Assembly: GCF_020741395.1 (NCBI RefSeq)
Contig: NZ_DYZA01000223.1
Span: 1 to 11,560 of the forward strand
DNA: 11,560 nt
From: Mailhella massiliensis
GTDB lineage: Bacteria; Desulfobacterota; Desulfovibrionia; Desulfovibrionales; Desulfovibrionaceae
Direction: 5' to 3'
The position numbers were made by a program, and so were the translations under genes. The notes under the pieces were generated by a model. That model made no database searches. It saw only the letters and a list, made by a program, of their open reading frames with translations, and was not told the origin of the DNA. Of the stretch, positions 1-5,837 are shown in pieces. Within the stretch, counting starts at the first letter, position 1. The number at the start of each line of letters is the position of its first letter.

Positions 1-208
1 CGAAACCCAGGACACCTTCATCGCCGACCTCGCGGTGGGCACCAACTCCGGCCAGATCAAGACCGGCTCCGCCAGCCGCTCCGACCGTATCGCCAAGTAC
101 AACCAGCTTCTGCGCATCGAGGAGGAACTGAGCGACGTCAGCTTCTTCTTCGGCCCCATCCTCGCCGACAACTATGGGCTCACCCAGCCTGACGACGAGG
201 CCGAATAA
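1..208 (+). CDS. eno: Enolase, C-terminal fragment (5' end outside window)
   Basis: Partial gene, read in frame from base 2 to the TAA at 206-208, giving the last 68 residues. Enolase interconverts 2-phosphoglycerate and phosphoenolpyruvate in cytosolic glycolysis and also occurs in RNA-degradation assemblies. The fragment has the diagnostic C-terminal block: DLAVGTNSGQIKTG followed by SASRSDRIAKYNQLLRIEEEL. The Lys of QIKTG corresponds to the active-site lysine of the family (K392 in E. coli), and the SRSDR stretch is also a family signature. The catalytic Glu/Asp metal ligands lie upstream, outside the window. The tail after the last helix is short and acidic (QPDDEAE). Two hairpins follow directly, so this is probably the end of a transcription unit. 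The identification is very secure; only the fragment is seen. Confidence 0.97.
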   Translation, partial: ETQDTFIADLAVGTNSGQIKTGSASRSDRIAKYNQLLRIEEELSDVSFFFGPILADNYGLTQPDDEAE

Positions 209-215
209 GCATGCC

Positions 216-236
216 GGGCGGACTGCCCGCCCTTTT
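216..236 (+). terminator. Small terminator-like hairpin after eno
   Basis: GGGCGG (216-221) pairs with CCGCCC (227-232) around a 5-nt loop, and TTTT follows at 233-236. It starts 8 bases after the enolase stop. The T-tract is short, so it may act together with the stronger hairpin just downstream. Confidence 0.5.
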
Positions 237-239
237 GAA

Positions 240-285
240 AGAGCGGCCCGGCCCAAGCCGGGCCGCTCTCCTTCTACCGTTCCTT
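240..285 (+). terminator. Strong GC-rich hairpin between eno and lolA, probable terminator
   Basis: A perfect 13-bp stem: AGAGCGGCCCGGC (240-252) pairs with GCCGGGCCGCTCT (257-269) around the loop CCAA. The sequence after it is pyrimidine-rich (270-285) but has no run of more than two T, so it is not a classical U-tract terminator. It ends only 49 bases before the lolA start, which leaves little room for a lolA promoter. Partial read-through from eno into lolA is therefore possible. Confidence 0.6.
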
Positions 286-318
286 CTGCGCTCTCTGCCG
301 GAAGGATTGAGGCTTACC

Positions 319-1011
319 ATGAGTAAAGCTCTGCGTCTTTTGTTCTGTGCTCTCTTCACCCTCTGCCTTTTTGCCGCAAACGCCTCTGCCGCGGACATTT
401 CCGCTACGGTGGAGAAAATGCAGGCTGCTTACGCCGCCATGCAGAGCTTCCGCGCCGAATTTTCCCAGCAGCTTCTGCAAAGGGAAAGCGGCGTGGTGGA
501 AAAACGCGACGGCGTCCTCCTTTTCCAGAAGCCGCTTCGCGTACGCTGGGAAACAGCCGCACCCCATCCCGAACTTCTCATGGTGACGGACAGGGAAATC
601 TGGAACTATCTGCCCGATGAAGAGCTGGCCTACCGCTACCCGAGGGAAATGGCCGAAGATTCCCGCTCGCTTATTCAAGTCATTACAGGCCAGAGCGCCC
701 TTTCCCGTGACTTCGACGTAGAATCCGCAAAGGACGAAGAAGAGGGAAAGCTCATCCACCTTCTGCTCTACCCCAAGAACCCGACCACGGAGCTTACCGA
801 AGCGCAGCTCTGGCTCGACCCGGAGACCTCCCTCATCCGCCGCGCCATGGTCATGGACTTCTACGGCAATACCAACACGATAGAGCTCAGAAACCTGAAG
901 AAGGACGCTTCCGTTTCCGACAAGGATTTCCGGTTCACGCCGCCCAAAGGCACGGAAGTGGAAGACCATGTGGAAGCGCCGCACCCCGTGGAAAGGCCGC
1001 TTCTGAACTAG
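319..1011 (+). CDS. lolA: Outer-membrane lipoprotein carrier protein LolA
   Basis: A 230-aa periplasmic chaperone that takes lipoproteins from the inner-membrane LolCDE complex and ferries them to the outer membrane. Residues 1-24 form a clear Sec signal peptide (MSKALRL, a hydrophobic core, then ANASA with cleavage before ADIS). The mature part reads as LolA: an N-terminal helix (ATVEKMQAAYAAMQSFRAEFSQ), alternating beta strands (GVLLFQKPLRVRWE, HPELLMVTDREIWNYLP), the TELTEAQLWLDPET segment, and a C-terminal FRFTPPKGTEVED. The W/P-rich KPLRVRWE...E.LMVTD pattern is typical of the family. The ATG at 319 was chosen because TTGAGG (307-312) lies 6 nt upstream and because the signal peptide then starts properly; the same frame is open back to 211, but that extension is low-complexity and lacks an RBS. 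A terminator overlaps the stop codon. LolA implies a diderm envelope. Confidence 0.92.
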   Translation: MSKALRLLFCALFTLCLFAANASAADISATVEKMQAAYAAMQSFRAEFSQQLLQRESGVVEKRDGVLLFQKPLRVRWETAAPHPELLMVTDREIWNYLPDEELAYRYPREMAEDSRSLIQVITGQSALSRDFDVESAKDEEEGKLIHLLLYPKNPTTELTEAQLWLDPETSLIRRAMVMDFYGNTNTIELRNLKKDASVSDKDFRFTPPKGTEVEDHVEAPHPVERPLLN

Positions 1012-1025
1012 CAGAAAGCTTTTTT
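999..1025 (+). terminator. Intrinsic terminator overlapping the lolA stop codon
   Basis: GCTTCTG (999-1005) pairs with CAGAAAGC (1012-1019) with one bulged A. The loop AACTAG contains the TAG stop of lolA, and six T follow directly (1020-1025). This is the best U-tract in the left half of the window. It implies that truB is served by its own promoter. Confidence 0.65.
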
Positions 1026-1079
1026 CGCGGGCCCTGCCGCCGGAAGGCCGCCAAGAACGCGCCTTTTCTTTCGCCCGAC

Positions 1080-1112
1080 CCCTTCCGGGGCTGGACTATC
1101 ACGATAATTAAA
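1080..1112 (+). promoter_or_regulatory. Possible truB promoter (-10 element only convincing)
   Basis: GATAAT at 1103-1108 matches the sigma-70 -10 consensus in five of six positions and sits in a local AT island between the lolA terminator and truB. No good -35 is present at 16-18 bp; the best position holds CCCTTC-type sequence. Start would be near 1115, giving a very short leader of about 16 nt. Low confidence; it is inferred mainly because a terminator closes lolA upstream. Confidence 0.25.
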
Positions 1113-1130
1113 GGTACAGACATTTTTCGC

Positions 1131-2057
1131 ATGGAACAACAGCACGGCATACTGGTACTCAACAAGCCCAAAGGGCTCAGCTCCGCGCAGTGCATCGCAC
1201 GGATCAAGCGCCTGGGGCAGAAGAAAATCGGCCACGCCGGCACGCTCGACCCCATGGCCACGGGAGTGCTTCTCGTGCTCCTCGGCCACGCCACCAAGCT
1301 TTCCGGCTATCTTCTGGAAGGCGGGGTGAAAACCTACGGCGGCACGCTGCGCCTCGGCGTCAGCACCGACACCTGGGATGCCGAGGGTTCCATCGTCAGC
1401 GAAACGGCCCTCGGGGAGGACGACCTTGCCGAAGGTTCCGCTCTGGAGCTGGCCGCGCGACGCGAAGTCGCGGCCTGGCTTGAGGTGACGGAACAGCCCG
1501 TTCCGCCTTATTCCGCCGCAAAGCACCAGGGCCAGCCTCTGTACAAGCTGGCCCGTGCGGGCAGGGAAGTGCCCGCCAAGGTGAAAACTATACATGTTTC
1601 GCACGCCTCTGTTCAATGGGTGAACATGCCGGACGTGCGATTCCGGGTAACGTGCAGTTCCGGTTCCTACATACGGTCCCTGGCCCACAGCTTGGGGATT
1701 CGACTTGGGTGCGGAGCCATGCTCACGGAACTGACCCGGGAATACAGCCACCCGTTCGGACTGGACGTCGCCCACACGCTGGACGAAGTCCTCGCCGAGC
1801 CAGAAAAGCTGCCTGAGCGGCTCATGCCCATCAGCGCCGCCCTGCCGGGATGGAAAAATATTTCCATACCCCCCCGACAGGAAGCGAACCTGAAAAACGG
1901 CATTGCCGTTCCCCATCTGCCGGAATTCGGAGATTTTCTCCCCGGTGAACGCGCCCTCATCACGGCGCAAGGCGGCTCGCCCCTGGCTCTGGCGGAAGCC
2001 CGTATGGACAGGGAACGCCCTGTCTGGGCAGTACTTCGGGGGCTTTTTACCCACTAA
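1131..2057 (+). CDS. truB: tRNA pseudouridine(55) synthase TruB
   Basis: A 308-aa cytosolic enzyme that isomerises U55 to pseudouridine in the T-arm of tRNAs. The N-terminal GILVLNKPKGLSSAQ leads into the catalytic block GHAGTLDPMATGVLL, whose Asp (residue 40) is the nucleophile equivalent to E. coli D48. Further family motifs are KTYGGTLRLGVSTDTWDAEG, PPYSAAKHQGQPLYKLARAG (Tyr127-Tyr138 region) and VTCSSGSYIRSLAHSLG near residues 170-190. The last 60 or so residues form the small C-terminal domain and are poorly conserved. The start at 1131 fits the usual short lead-in, although the RBS is weak: AAAGG at 1110-1114 is 16 nt away. rpsO follows 33 nt downstream, so truB, rpsO and probably pnp may be co-transcribed, as in many bacteria. 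Identification is secure. Confidence 0.95.
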   Translation: MEQQHGILVLNKPKGLSSAQCIARIKRLGQKKIGHAGTLDPMATGVLLVLLGHATKLSGYLLEGGVKTYGGTLRLGVSTDTWDAEGSIVSETALGEDDLAEGSALELAARREVAAWLEVTEQPVPPYSAAKHQGQPLYKLARAGREVPAKVKTIHVSHASVQWVNMPDVRFRVTCSSGSYIRSLAHSLGIRLGCGAMLTELTREYSHPFGLDVAHTLDEVLAEPEKLPERLMPISAALPGWKNISIPPRQEANLKNGIAVPHLPEFGDFLPGERALITAQGGSPLALAEARMDRERPVWAVLRGLFTH

Positions 2058-2082
2058 CCTCTGGCAGAAGCCAGAGAGGAGG
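2058..2082 (+). promoter_or_regulatory. rpsO leader hairpin abutting the Shine-Dalgarno
   Basis: CTCTGGC (2059-2065) pairs with GCCAGAG (2070-2076) around the loop AGAA. The next base starts the strong Shine-Dalgarno AGGAGG (2077-2082), 8 nt before the GTG. In another register CCTCT (2058-2062) could pair with AGAGG (2075-2079) and cover part of that site. S15 represses its own translation through structured leaders in several bacteria, each with a different fold. Whether this small hairpin is such an element is an inference. Confidence 0.4.
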
Positions 2083-2090
2083 ATACCGCT

Positions 2091-2360
2091 GTGGCTATGG
2101 ATTCCGCTCAGAAGCAGGCCGTTATCGCCCAGTTCGCCAAGCACGAAGGCGACACCGGCTCCGCTGAAGTTCAGATTGCCCTTCTCACCGCCCGCATCAA
2201 CGGCCTCGCCGGCCATTTCAAGGCCAACAAGAAGGACTTTCATTCCCGCACCGGCCTGCTCAAGCTGGTCGGCCAGCGTCGCAAGATGCTGAACTACCTG
2301 AAGAAGACCGACATTCAGAGCTATCGTGCCCTGATCGAAAAGCTCGGCCTGCGCAAGTAG
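2091..2360 (+). CDS. rpsO: 30S ribosomal protein S15
   Basis: An 89-aa primary 16S rRNA-binding protein of the small subunit, where it organises the central-domain three-way junction. The sequence is a full-length S15: QKQAVIAQFAKHEGDTGSAEVQIALLTARI, then the LAGHFKANKKDFHSRTGLLKLVGQRRKMLNYLKK core with the conserved HxxDxHSR-like and RRKML motifs, ending LIEKLGLRK. The usual length is 88-90 residues. The GTG at 2091 was chosen over the ATG at 2097 because AGGAGG (2077-2082) is 8 nt from the GTG and 14 nt from the ATG. It lies between truB and pnp, the classical order. Confidence 0.97.
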   Translation: MAMDSAQKQAVIAQFAKHEGDTGSAEVQIALLTARINGLAGHFKANKKDFHSRTGLLKLVGQRRKMLNYLKKTDIQSYRALIEKLGLRK

Positions 2361-2383
2361 TCGCGCCAAGGATCGGAACGCAA

Positions 2384-2439
2384 GGGGGAGCGGGAGACAT
2401 TCCGCTCCCCCATCCTGCATGAATGGGGCGACGCGCCCC
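2384..2439 (+). promoter_or_regulatory. Two stem-loops in the rpsO-pnp intergenic region
   Basis: The first hairpin is a perfect 10-bp stem, GGGGGAGCGG (2384-2393) with CCGCTCCCCC (2402-2411), loop 8 nt. The second is GGGGCG (2425-2430) with CGCCCC (2434-2439), loop 3 nt. Neither is followed by a T-tract, so a simple terminator is unlikely. In E. coli the rpsO-pnp spacer holds an attenuating hairpin and an RNase III-cleaved stem used in PNPase autoregulation. These hairpins occupy the same place, but equivalence is not shown. Confidence 0.5.
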
Positions 2440-2504
2440 CAACCTCAACGCGAGGAAGGAGCATCCGCGAACAGAGGCGAAATTTTCGTCTTTCTTCACG
2501 GAGT

Positions 2505-2517
2505 CTCCTTCCAGGAG
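2505..2517 (+). promoter_or_regulatory. Hairpin that would sequester the pnp Shine-Dalgarno
   Basis: CTCCT (2505-2509) is perfectly complementary to AGGAG (2513-2517), the Shine-Dalgarno of pnp, with a 3-nt loop TCC. AGGAG is 8 nt before the ATG at 2526 and is the only good ribosome binding site for this start. A 5-bp stem is marginal, so it could tune rather than block translation. Confidence 0.35.
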
Positions 2518-2525
2518 TAACCATT

Positions 2526-4778
2526 ATGGGTCTGCTCAACAGCACTCGTGTGTCCGCCACCGTGGGCGGCAAGGAAATCATTCTGGAAACGGGCCGTGTG
2601 GCCCGTCAGGCCAACGGCGCCATCTGGATCCAGTGCGGCGGCACCGTGGCCCTCGTCACCGTCTGCGAAGCCCAGCTCGACACTCCCAAGGACTTCTTCC
2701 CCCTCACCGTGGAATACGCCGAGCGCATGTACGCCGCCGGCCGCATCCCCGGCAACTTCTTCCGCCGCGAAATCGGCCGCCCCAGCGACCATGAAACCCT
2801 GGTGGCCCGCCTCATCGACCGGCCCATCCGCCCGCTTTTCCCCAAGGGCTACGGCAATGAAGTGCAGGTGCTCGCCACCGTCATTTCCGCCGACGGTGAC
2901 AACGACCCCGACGTGCTCTGCATCACCGCGGCTTCCGCCGCCACCTGCATTTCCAACATTCCCTTTGCGGGCCCCGTGGCCGGCGCGCGCCTCGGCCGTG
3001 TGGACGGCCAGTTCATCCTGAACCCCACCACTGAAGAGCTGAAGCGCTCCGACATGGATATTGTGCTCGCCGCTTCCCGCGACGCCGTGGTCATGGTGGA
3101 AGGCGAAGCCAAGCTCGTTAAGGAACAGGATCTCATCGACGGACTGAACTGGGCGCACAAGGCCATTTTGCCCCTCATCGACGCACAGGAAGAACTGGTG
3201 AAGATAGCGGGCAAGGCCAAGAGCGAATTCACGCCCAAGGAAGACGACCCCGAGCTCTTCGCCTATGTGGAAGAACTCGCCATCAAGTCCGGCATGGAAG
3301 ACGCCCTGCGCACCACCGACAAGCTGCAGAGAAAGGACGCACGCAAGGCGGTGAAAGACAAGGTGAAGGCCCTCATGTCCACCGATGAGCGCTATGCCGA
3401 AGACCCGGTCGCCCAGGCCGCTATCGGCGAAGTGCTGGAACACCTGGAAAAGAAGCTCGTGCGCCAGAGAGTCATCAACGAAGGCACCCGCATCGACAAC
3501 CGCGACACCAAGACCGTGCGTCCCATTGAAATCGAGACGTCAGTGCTGCCCCGCGCCCACGGTTCCGTCATTTTCGCCCGCGGCGAGACCAAGACCATAG
3601 CCGTTACCACCCTCGGCAGTTCCTCCGACGAGCAGAAGGTGGACACCCTGAACGGCGATGAAAGCAAGCGCTTCATGCTGCACTACAACTTCCCGCCCTT
3701 CACCGTGGGCGAAGTGAAGTCCGTGCGCGTATCCCGCCGCGAAATCGGCCACGGCCACCTTGCCGAACGCGCCCTCAAGGCAGTGCTGCCTTCTTCCGAA
3801 AGCTTCCCCTACACCATCCGCGTGGTGTCCGACACCGTGGAATCCAACGGTTCCTCTTCCATGGCCGCAGTATGCGGCGGCTGCCTCTCCCTCATGGATG
3901 CGGGCGTGCCCATCAGTGCTCCCGTGGCCGGCGTAGCCATGGGCCTTATCAAAGACGGCGACACCTACACCGTGCTTACCGATATTCTCGGCGATGAAGA
4001 CGCCCTCGGCGACATGGACTTCAAGATCGCCGGTACGGCCGAAGGCATCAGCGCCATTCAGATGGATATCAAGATCAACGGCCTGCCCACCGAAGTCATG
4101 GCCCGCGCCATGGAACAGGCCCGTGTGGCCCGCCTGCACATTCTGGACGTCATGGCCAAGGCCATGCCCGCCGTGCGCGAACTTTCTCCCTATGCGCCCC
4201 AGCATGAGGAAGTATTCGTGAACCCCGAGATCATCCGCATGATCATCGGCCCCGGCGGCAAGAACATCAAGGCCATTACCACCGCCACGGGCGCGGCCAT
4301 TGATATTGAGGATTCCGGCCGCATCACCATCTTCGCCCCCACGCAGCAGTCCATGCAGGCCGCCAAGGAGATGGTGCTCTACTACGACCAGCACGCGGAA
4401 CTCGGCAAGAACTACAATGCCAAGGTGAAGCGCATCATGGACATAGGCGCCATTGTGGAAATCCTGCCCAACCTGGAAGCTCTGGTGCACATCTCCCAGC
4501 TCGACACAAGCCGTGTGGAAAAGACGGAAGACGTGGCGCACCTCGGCGAAGACATGATGGTCAAGGTCATTGAAATCAACGGTGACCGCATCCGCGCCAG
4601 CCGCAAGGCCGTACTGCTCGAAGAGCAGGGCATAGAGTGGACCCCCGAAGACACGGCCCGCCCCGCCCGCCGTGAACGGAACGAACGCGGCGAACGCAAT
4701 GAAGGCGACCGCAGAAATGAACGCCGCGGCGAGCGCCGCGAGCGTGGCGAACGCCGTCACGACCGCAAGGAAGACTGA
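2526..4778 (+). CDS. pnp: Polyribonucleotide nucleotidyltransferase (PNPase)
   Basis: A 750-aa cytosolic 3'-5' phosphorolytic exoribonuclease, a trimer that degrades mRNA and can add tails. Domains in order: first RNase PH-like domain (about 10-140), all-helical linker (about 240-320), second RNase PH-like domain (about 324-550), KH (about 560-620, GPGG loop at 575-578, then KN) and S1 (about 628-698, DIGAIVEILPNLEALVHISQL). In the second core, DILGDEDALGDMDF carries Asp490 and Asp496, matching the catalytic Asp486 and Asp492 of the E. coli enzyme. After S1 there is an unusual tail of about 40 residues, almost entirely Arg, Glu, Asn and Gly in RNER/RGER units; it may add RNA contact or mediate protein contact. 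The start ATG has AGGAG 8 nt upstream. It follows rpsO by 165 nt and is closed by a bidirectional terminator. Confidence 0.97.
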   Translation: MGLLNSTRVSATVGGKEIILETGRVARQANGAIWIQCGGTVALVTVCEAQLDTPKDFFPLTVEYAERMYAAGRIPGNFFRREIGRPSDHETLVARLIDRPIRPLFPKGYGNEVQVLATVISADGDNDPDVLCITAASAATCISNIPFAGPVAGARLGRVDGQFILNPTTEELKRSDMDIVLAASRDAVVMVEGEAKLVKEQDLIDGLNWAHKAILPLIDAQEELVKIAGKAKSEFTPKEDDPELFAYVEELAIKSGMEDALRTTDKLQRKDARKAVKDKVKALMSTDERYAEDPVAQAAIGEVLEHLEKKLVRQRVINEGTRIDNRDTKTVRPIEIETSVLPRAHGSVIFARGETKTIAVTTLGSSSDEQKVDTLNGDESKRFMLHYNFPPFTVGEVKSVRVSRREIGHGHLAERALKAVLPSSESFPYTIRVVSDTVESNGSSSMAAVCGGCLSLMDAGVPISAPVAGVAMGLIKDGDTYTVLTDILGDEDALGDMDFKIAGTAEGISAIQMDIKINGLPTEVMARAMEQARVARLHILDVMAKAMPAVRELSPYAPQHEEVFVNPEIIRMIIGPGGKNIKAITTATGAAIDIEDSGRITIFAPTQQSMQAAKEMVLYYDQHAELGKNYNAKVKRIMDIGAIVEILPNLEALVHISQLDTSRVEKTEDVAHLGEDMMVKVIEINGDRIRASRKAVLLEEQGIEWTPEDTARPARRERNERGERNEGDRRNERRGERRERGERRHDRKED

Positions 4779-4785
4779 TCACTAC

Positions 4786-4861
4786 GGCCCGGCAGATGCT
4801 CTGCCCCGGCCTGAAGGATAGATAAAGAAGCCGCCTCGGAACATGATTCCGAGGCGGCTTC
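4786..4861. terminator. Bidirectional terminator between convergent pnp and the accessory operon
   Basis: The main element is a perfect 15-bp stem, GAAGCCGCCTCGGAA (4827-4841) with TTCCGAGGCGGCTTC (4847-4861), loop CATGA. On the + strand GTATTT follows. On the - strand the stem is followed by TTTATC, the better T-run, so it can stop transcripts from both pnp and the minus-strand operon. A weaker stem precedes it at 4786-4811 (GGCAGA with TCTGCC, extended by GGCC pairs across an internal loop). The 171 bases from 4862 to 5032, between this and the dehydrogenase stop, are AT-richer and hold no gene that I can see. Confidence 0.8.
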
Positions 4862-5032
4862 GTATTTCCCGCACCTGCATGGGCCGGACAGGTACGGATA
4901 AGCAAAAACAAGATCAGTATCTGTTCACGTCGATATTACGGCAAACCATATTTTCCCTTCTCGTTACCATCCACTCATGACGTTTCTGTACCTGTACCGC
5001 CCGAAATCGCTTACGGGGAAAGGTATCTCTTT

Positions 5033-5785
5033 TTAAAAAGTTACCTCGGCGAAACGTGGGCCGCCGTCGGCCTGGCCCACGGGCATGAGTTCCATATAGC
5101 TTATATTCATGTGAGCCGGGCAATCCACGACCCACCATACCGCGCGGGCGATATCTTCAGGTTCCAGGGGCTTACCCTGGGAGTATTCCTTATCTGCCTT
5201 CGCCTGATCCCCTGCGTTGTGCACCAGGGAGAATTCCGTGCGCGTGCGGCCGGGAGCAAGGCAGGTCACCCGTATGGGCGTACCGAGAAGGTCGGAGCGC
5301 ATATTGTCGGAAAGATGACGCACAAAAGCCTTGCTCGCGCCGTAGACGTTGCCCGTGGGAAAGGCTCTGTTCCCCGCTACGGAGCCGACATTGATTACAT
5401 GCCCCCTGCCGCGCGAAAGCATGCCGGGCAAAAGGAGCCTCGTGCAGTAGAGAAGGCCGAGGATATTGGTCTGCACCATGGTTTCCCATGCGTCCAAGTC
5501 GCCGTCCTGTATACGACCTTCGCCGGCAAAAAGCCCGGCGTTGTTCAAGAGCACGTCCACAGAGGAAAACGCCTCGGGAAGACCGGCAAAAGCCCGGGCC
5601 GTCTGTTCGCGGCTCTGTATGTCGAAACAGAGACTGAGGAAACGCTCTCCCAGCTCCTCGCGCATTTCCTCCAAGCGCTCCCTGCGCCTTCCCGTACCTA
5701 TGACATTCCAGCCCTTGTCGACAAAAAGCCGTGCGGCAGCGCGGCCCAGCCCGGAAGTAGCTCCGGTGATGCAGATGGTACTCAT
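5033..5785 (-). CDS. Short-chain dehydrogenase/reductase, YdfG/IsfD-like, NADP-type
   Basis: A 250-aa classical SDR, probably an NADP(H)-linked alcohol/carbonyl oxidoreductase in the cytosol. Rossmann motif TGATSGLG at residues 7-14; NNAG at 81-84; catalytic set Asn107, Ser135 (GSVAG), Tyr148 and Lys152 (YGASK). Arg33-Arg35 right after the second strand (GTGRRRERL) favours NADPH over NADH. The overall pattern, including the C-terminal ELMPVGQADGG, resembles the YdfG group (3-hydroxy acid/serine dehydrogenases) and its relative IsfD, a sulfoacetaldehyde reductase. Subfamily and substrate are not certain. The ATG at 5785 was chosen because the glycine motif then starts at residue 7 and GGAGAG lies just upstream; the open frame further upstream overlaps dctQM and is not protein-like. 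It is the last gene of the operon, 52 nt after dctQM, which points to metabolism of the imported compound. Confidence 0.85.
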   Translation of the reverse strand: MSTICITGATSGLGRAAARLFVDKGWNVIGTGRRRERLEEMREELGERFLSLCFDIQSREQTARAFAGLPEAFSSVDVLLNNAGLFAGEGRIQDGDLDAWETMVQTNILGLLYCTRLLLPGMLSRGRGHVINVGSVAGNRAFPTGNVYGASKAFVRHLSDNMRSDLLGTPIRVTCLAPGRTRTEFSLVHNAGDQAKADKEYSQGKPLEPEDIARAVWWVVDCPAHMNISYMELMPVGQADGGPRFAEVTF

Positions 5786-5802
5786 GAAATTCTCTCTCCA
5801 GA

Positions 5803-5829
5803 GCCGCCCCGGCCCTGTGCCGGGGCGGC
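5803..5829 (-). promoter_or_regulatory. Intercistronic hairpin between dctQM and the dehydrogenase
   Basis: A perfect 11-bp stem, GCCGCCCCGGC (5803-5813) with GCCGGGGCGGC (5819-5829), loop 5 nt. On the transcribed (-) strand no T-tract follows; instead the stem leads into TCTGGAGAGAG, the ribosome binding site of the dehydrogenase. It is more likely an mRNA-stabilising or processing structure than a terminator. Confidence 0.45.
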
Positions 5830-5837
5830 GACGAAAC

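Noticed and set aside
211..318. Upstream in-frame extension of lolA
   Set aside because: It covers the eno terminator hairpins, lacks a ribosome binding site and would bury the signal peptide.
1008..2420. 470-codon open frame on the - strand
   Set aside because: It lies antisense to truB and rpsO, whose products are certain. It is a shadow of GC-rich third codon positions, with no protein-like pattern and no RBS.
3540..4760. 406-codon open frame on the - strand
   Set aside because: Antisense shadow of pnp, low complexity, no start signal.
4888..4995. ACAGGTAC (4888-4895) and GTACCTGT (4988-4995), an inverted 8-mer
   Set aside because: The arms are about 90 bases apart, short, with no partner elements and no gene to control; probably chance.
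5029..5040. CTTTTTAAAAAG perfect palindrome at the dehydrogenase stop
   Set aside because: Self-complementary A/T run without a loop; it is not a terminator, and it arises from a Phe codon plus TAA.
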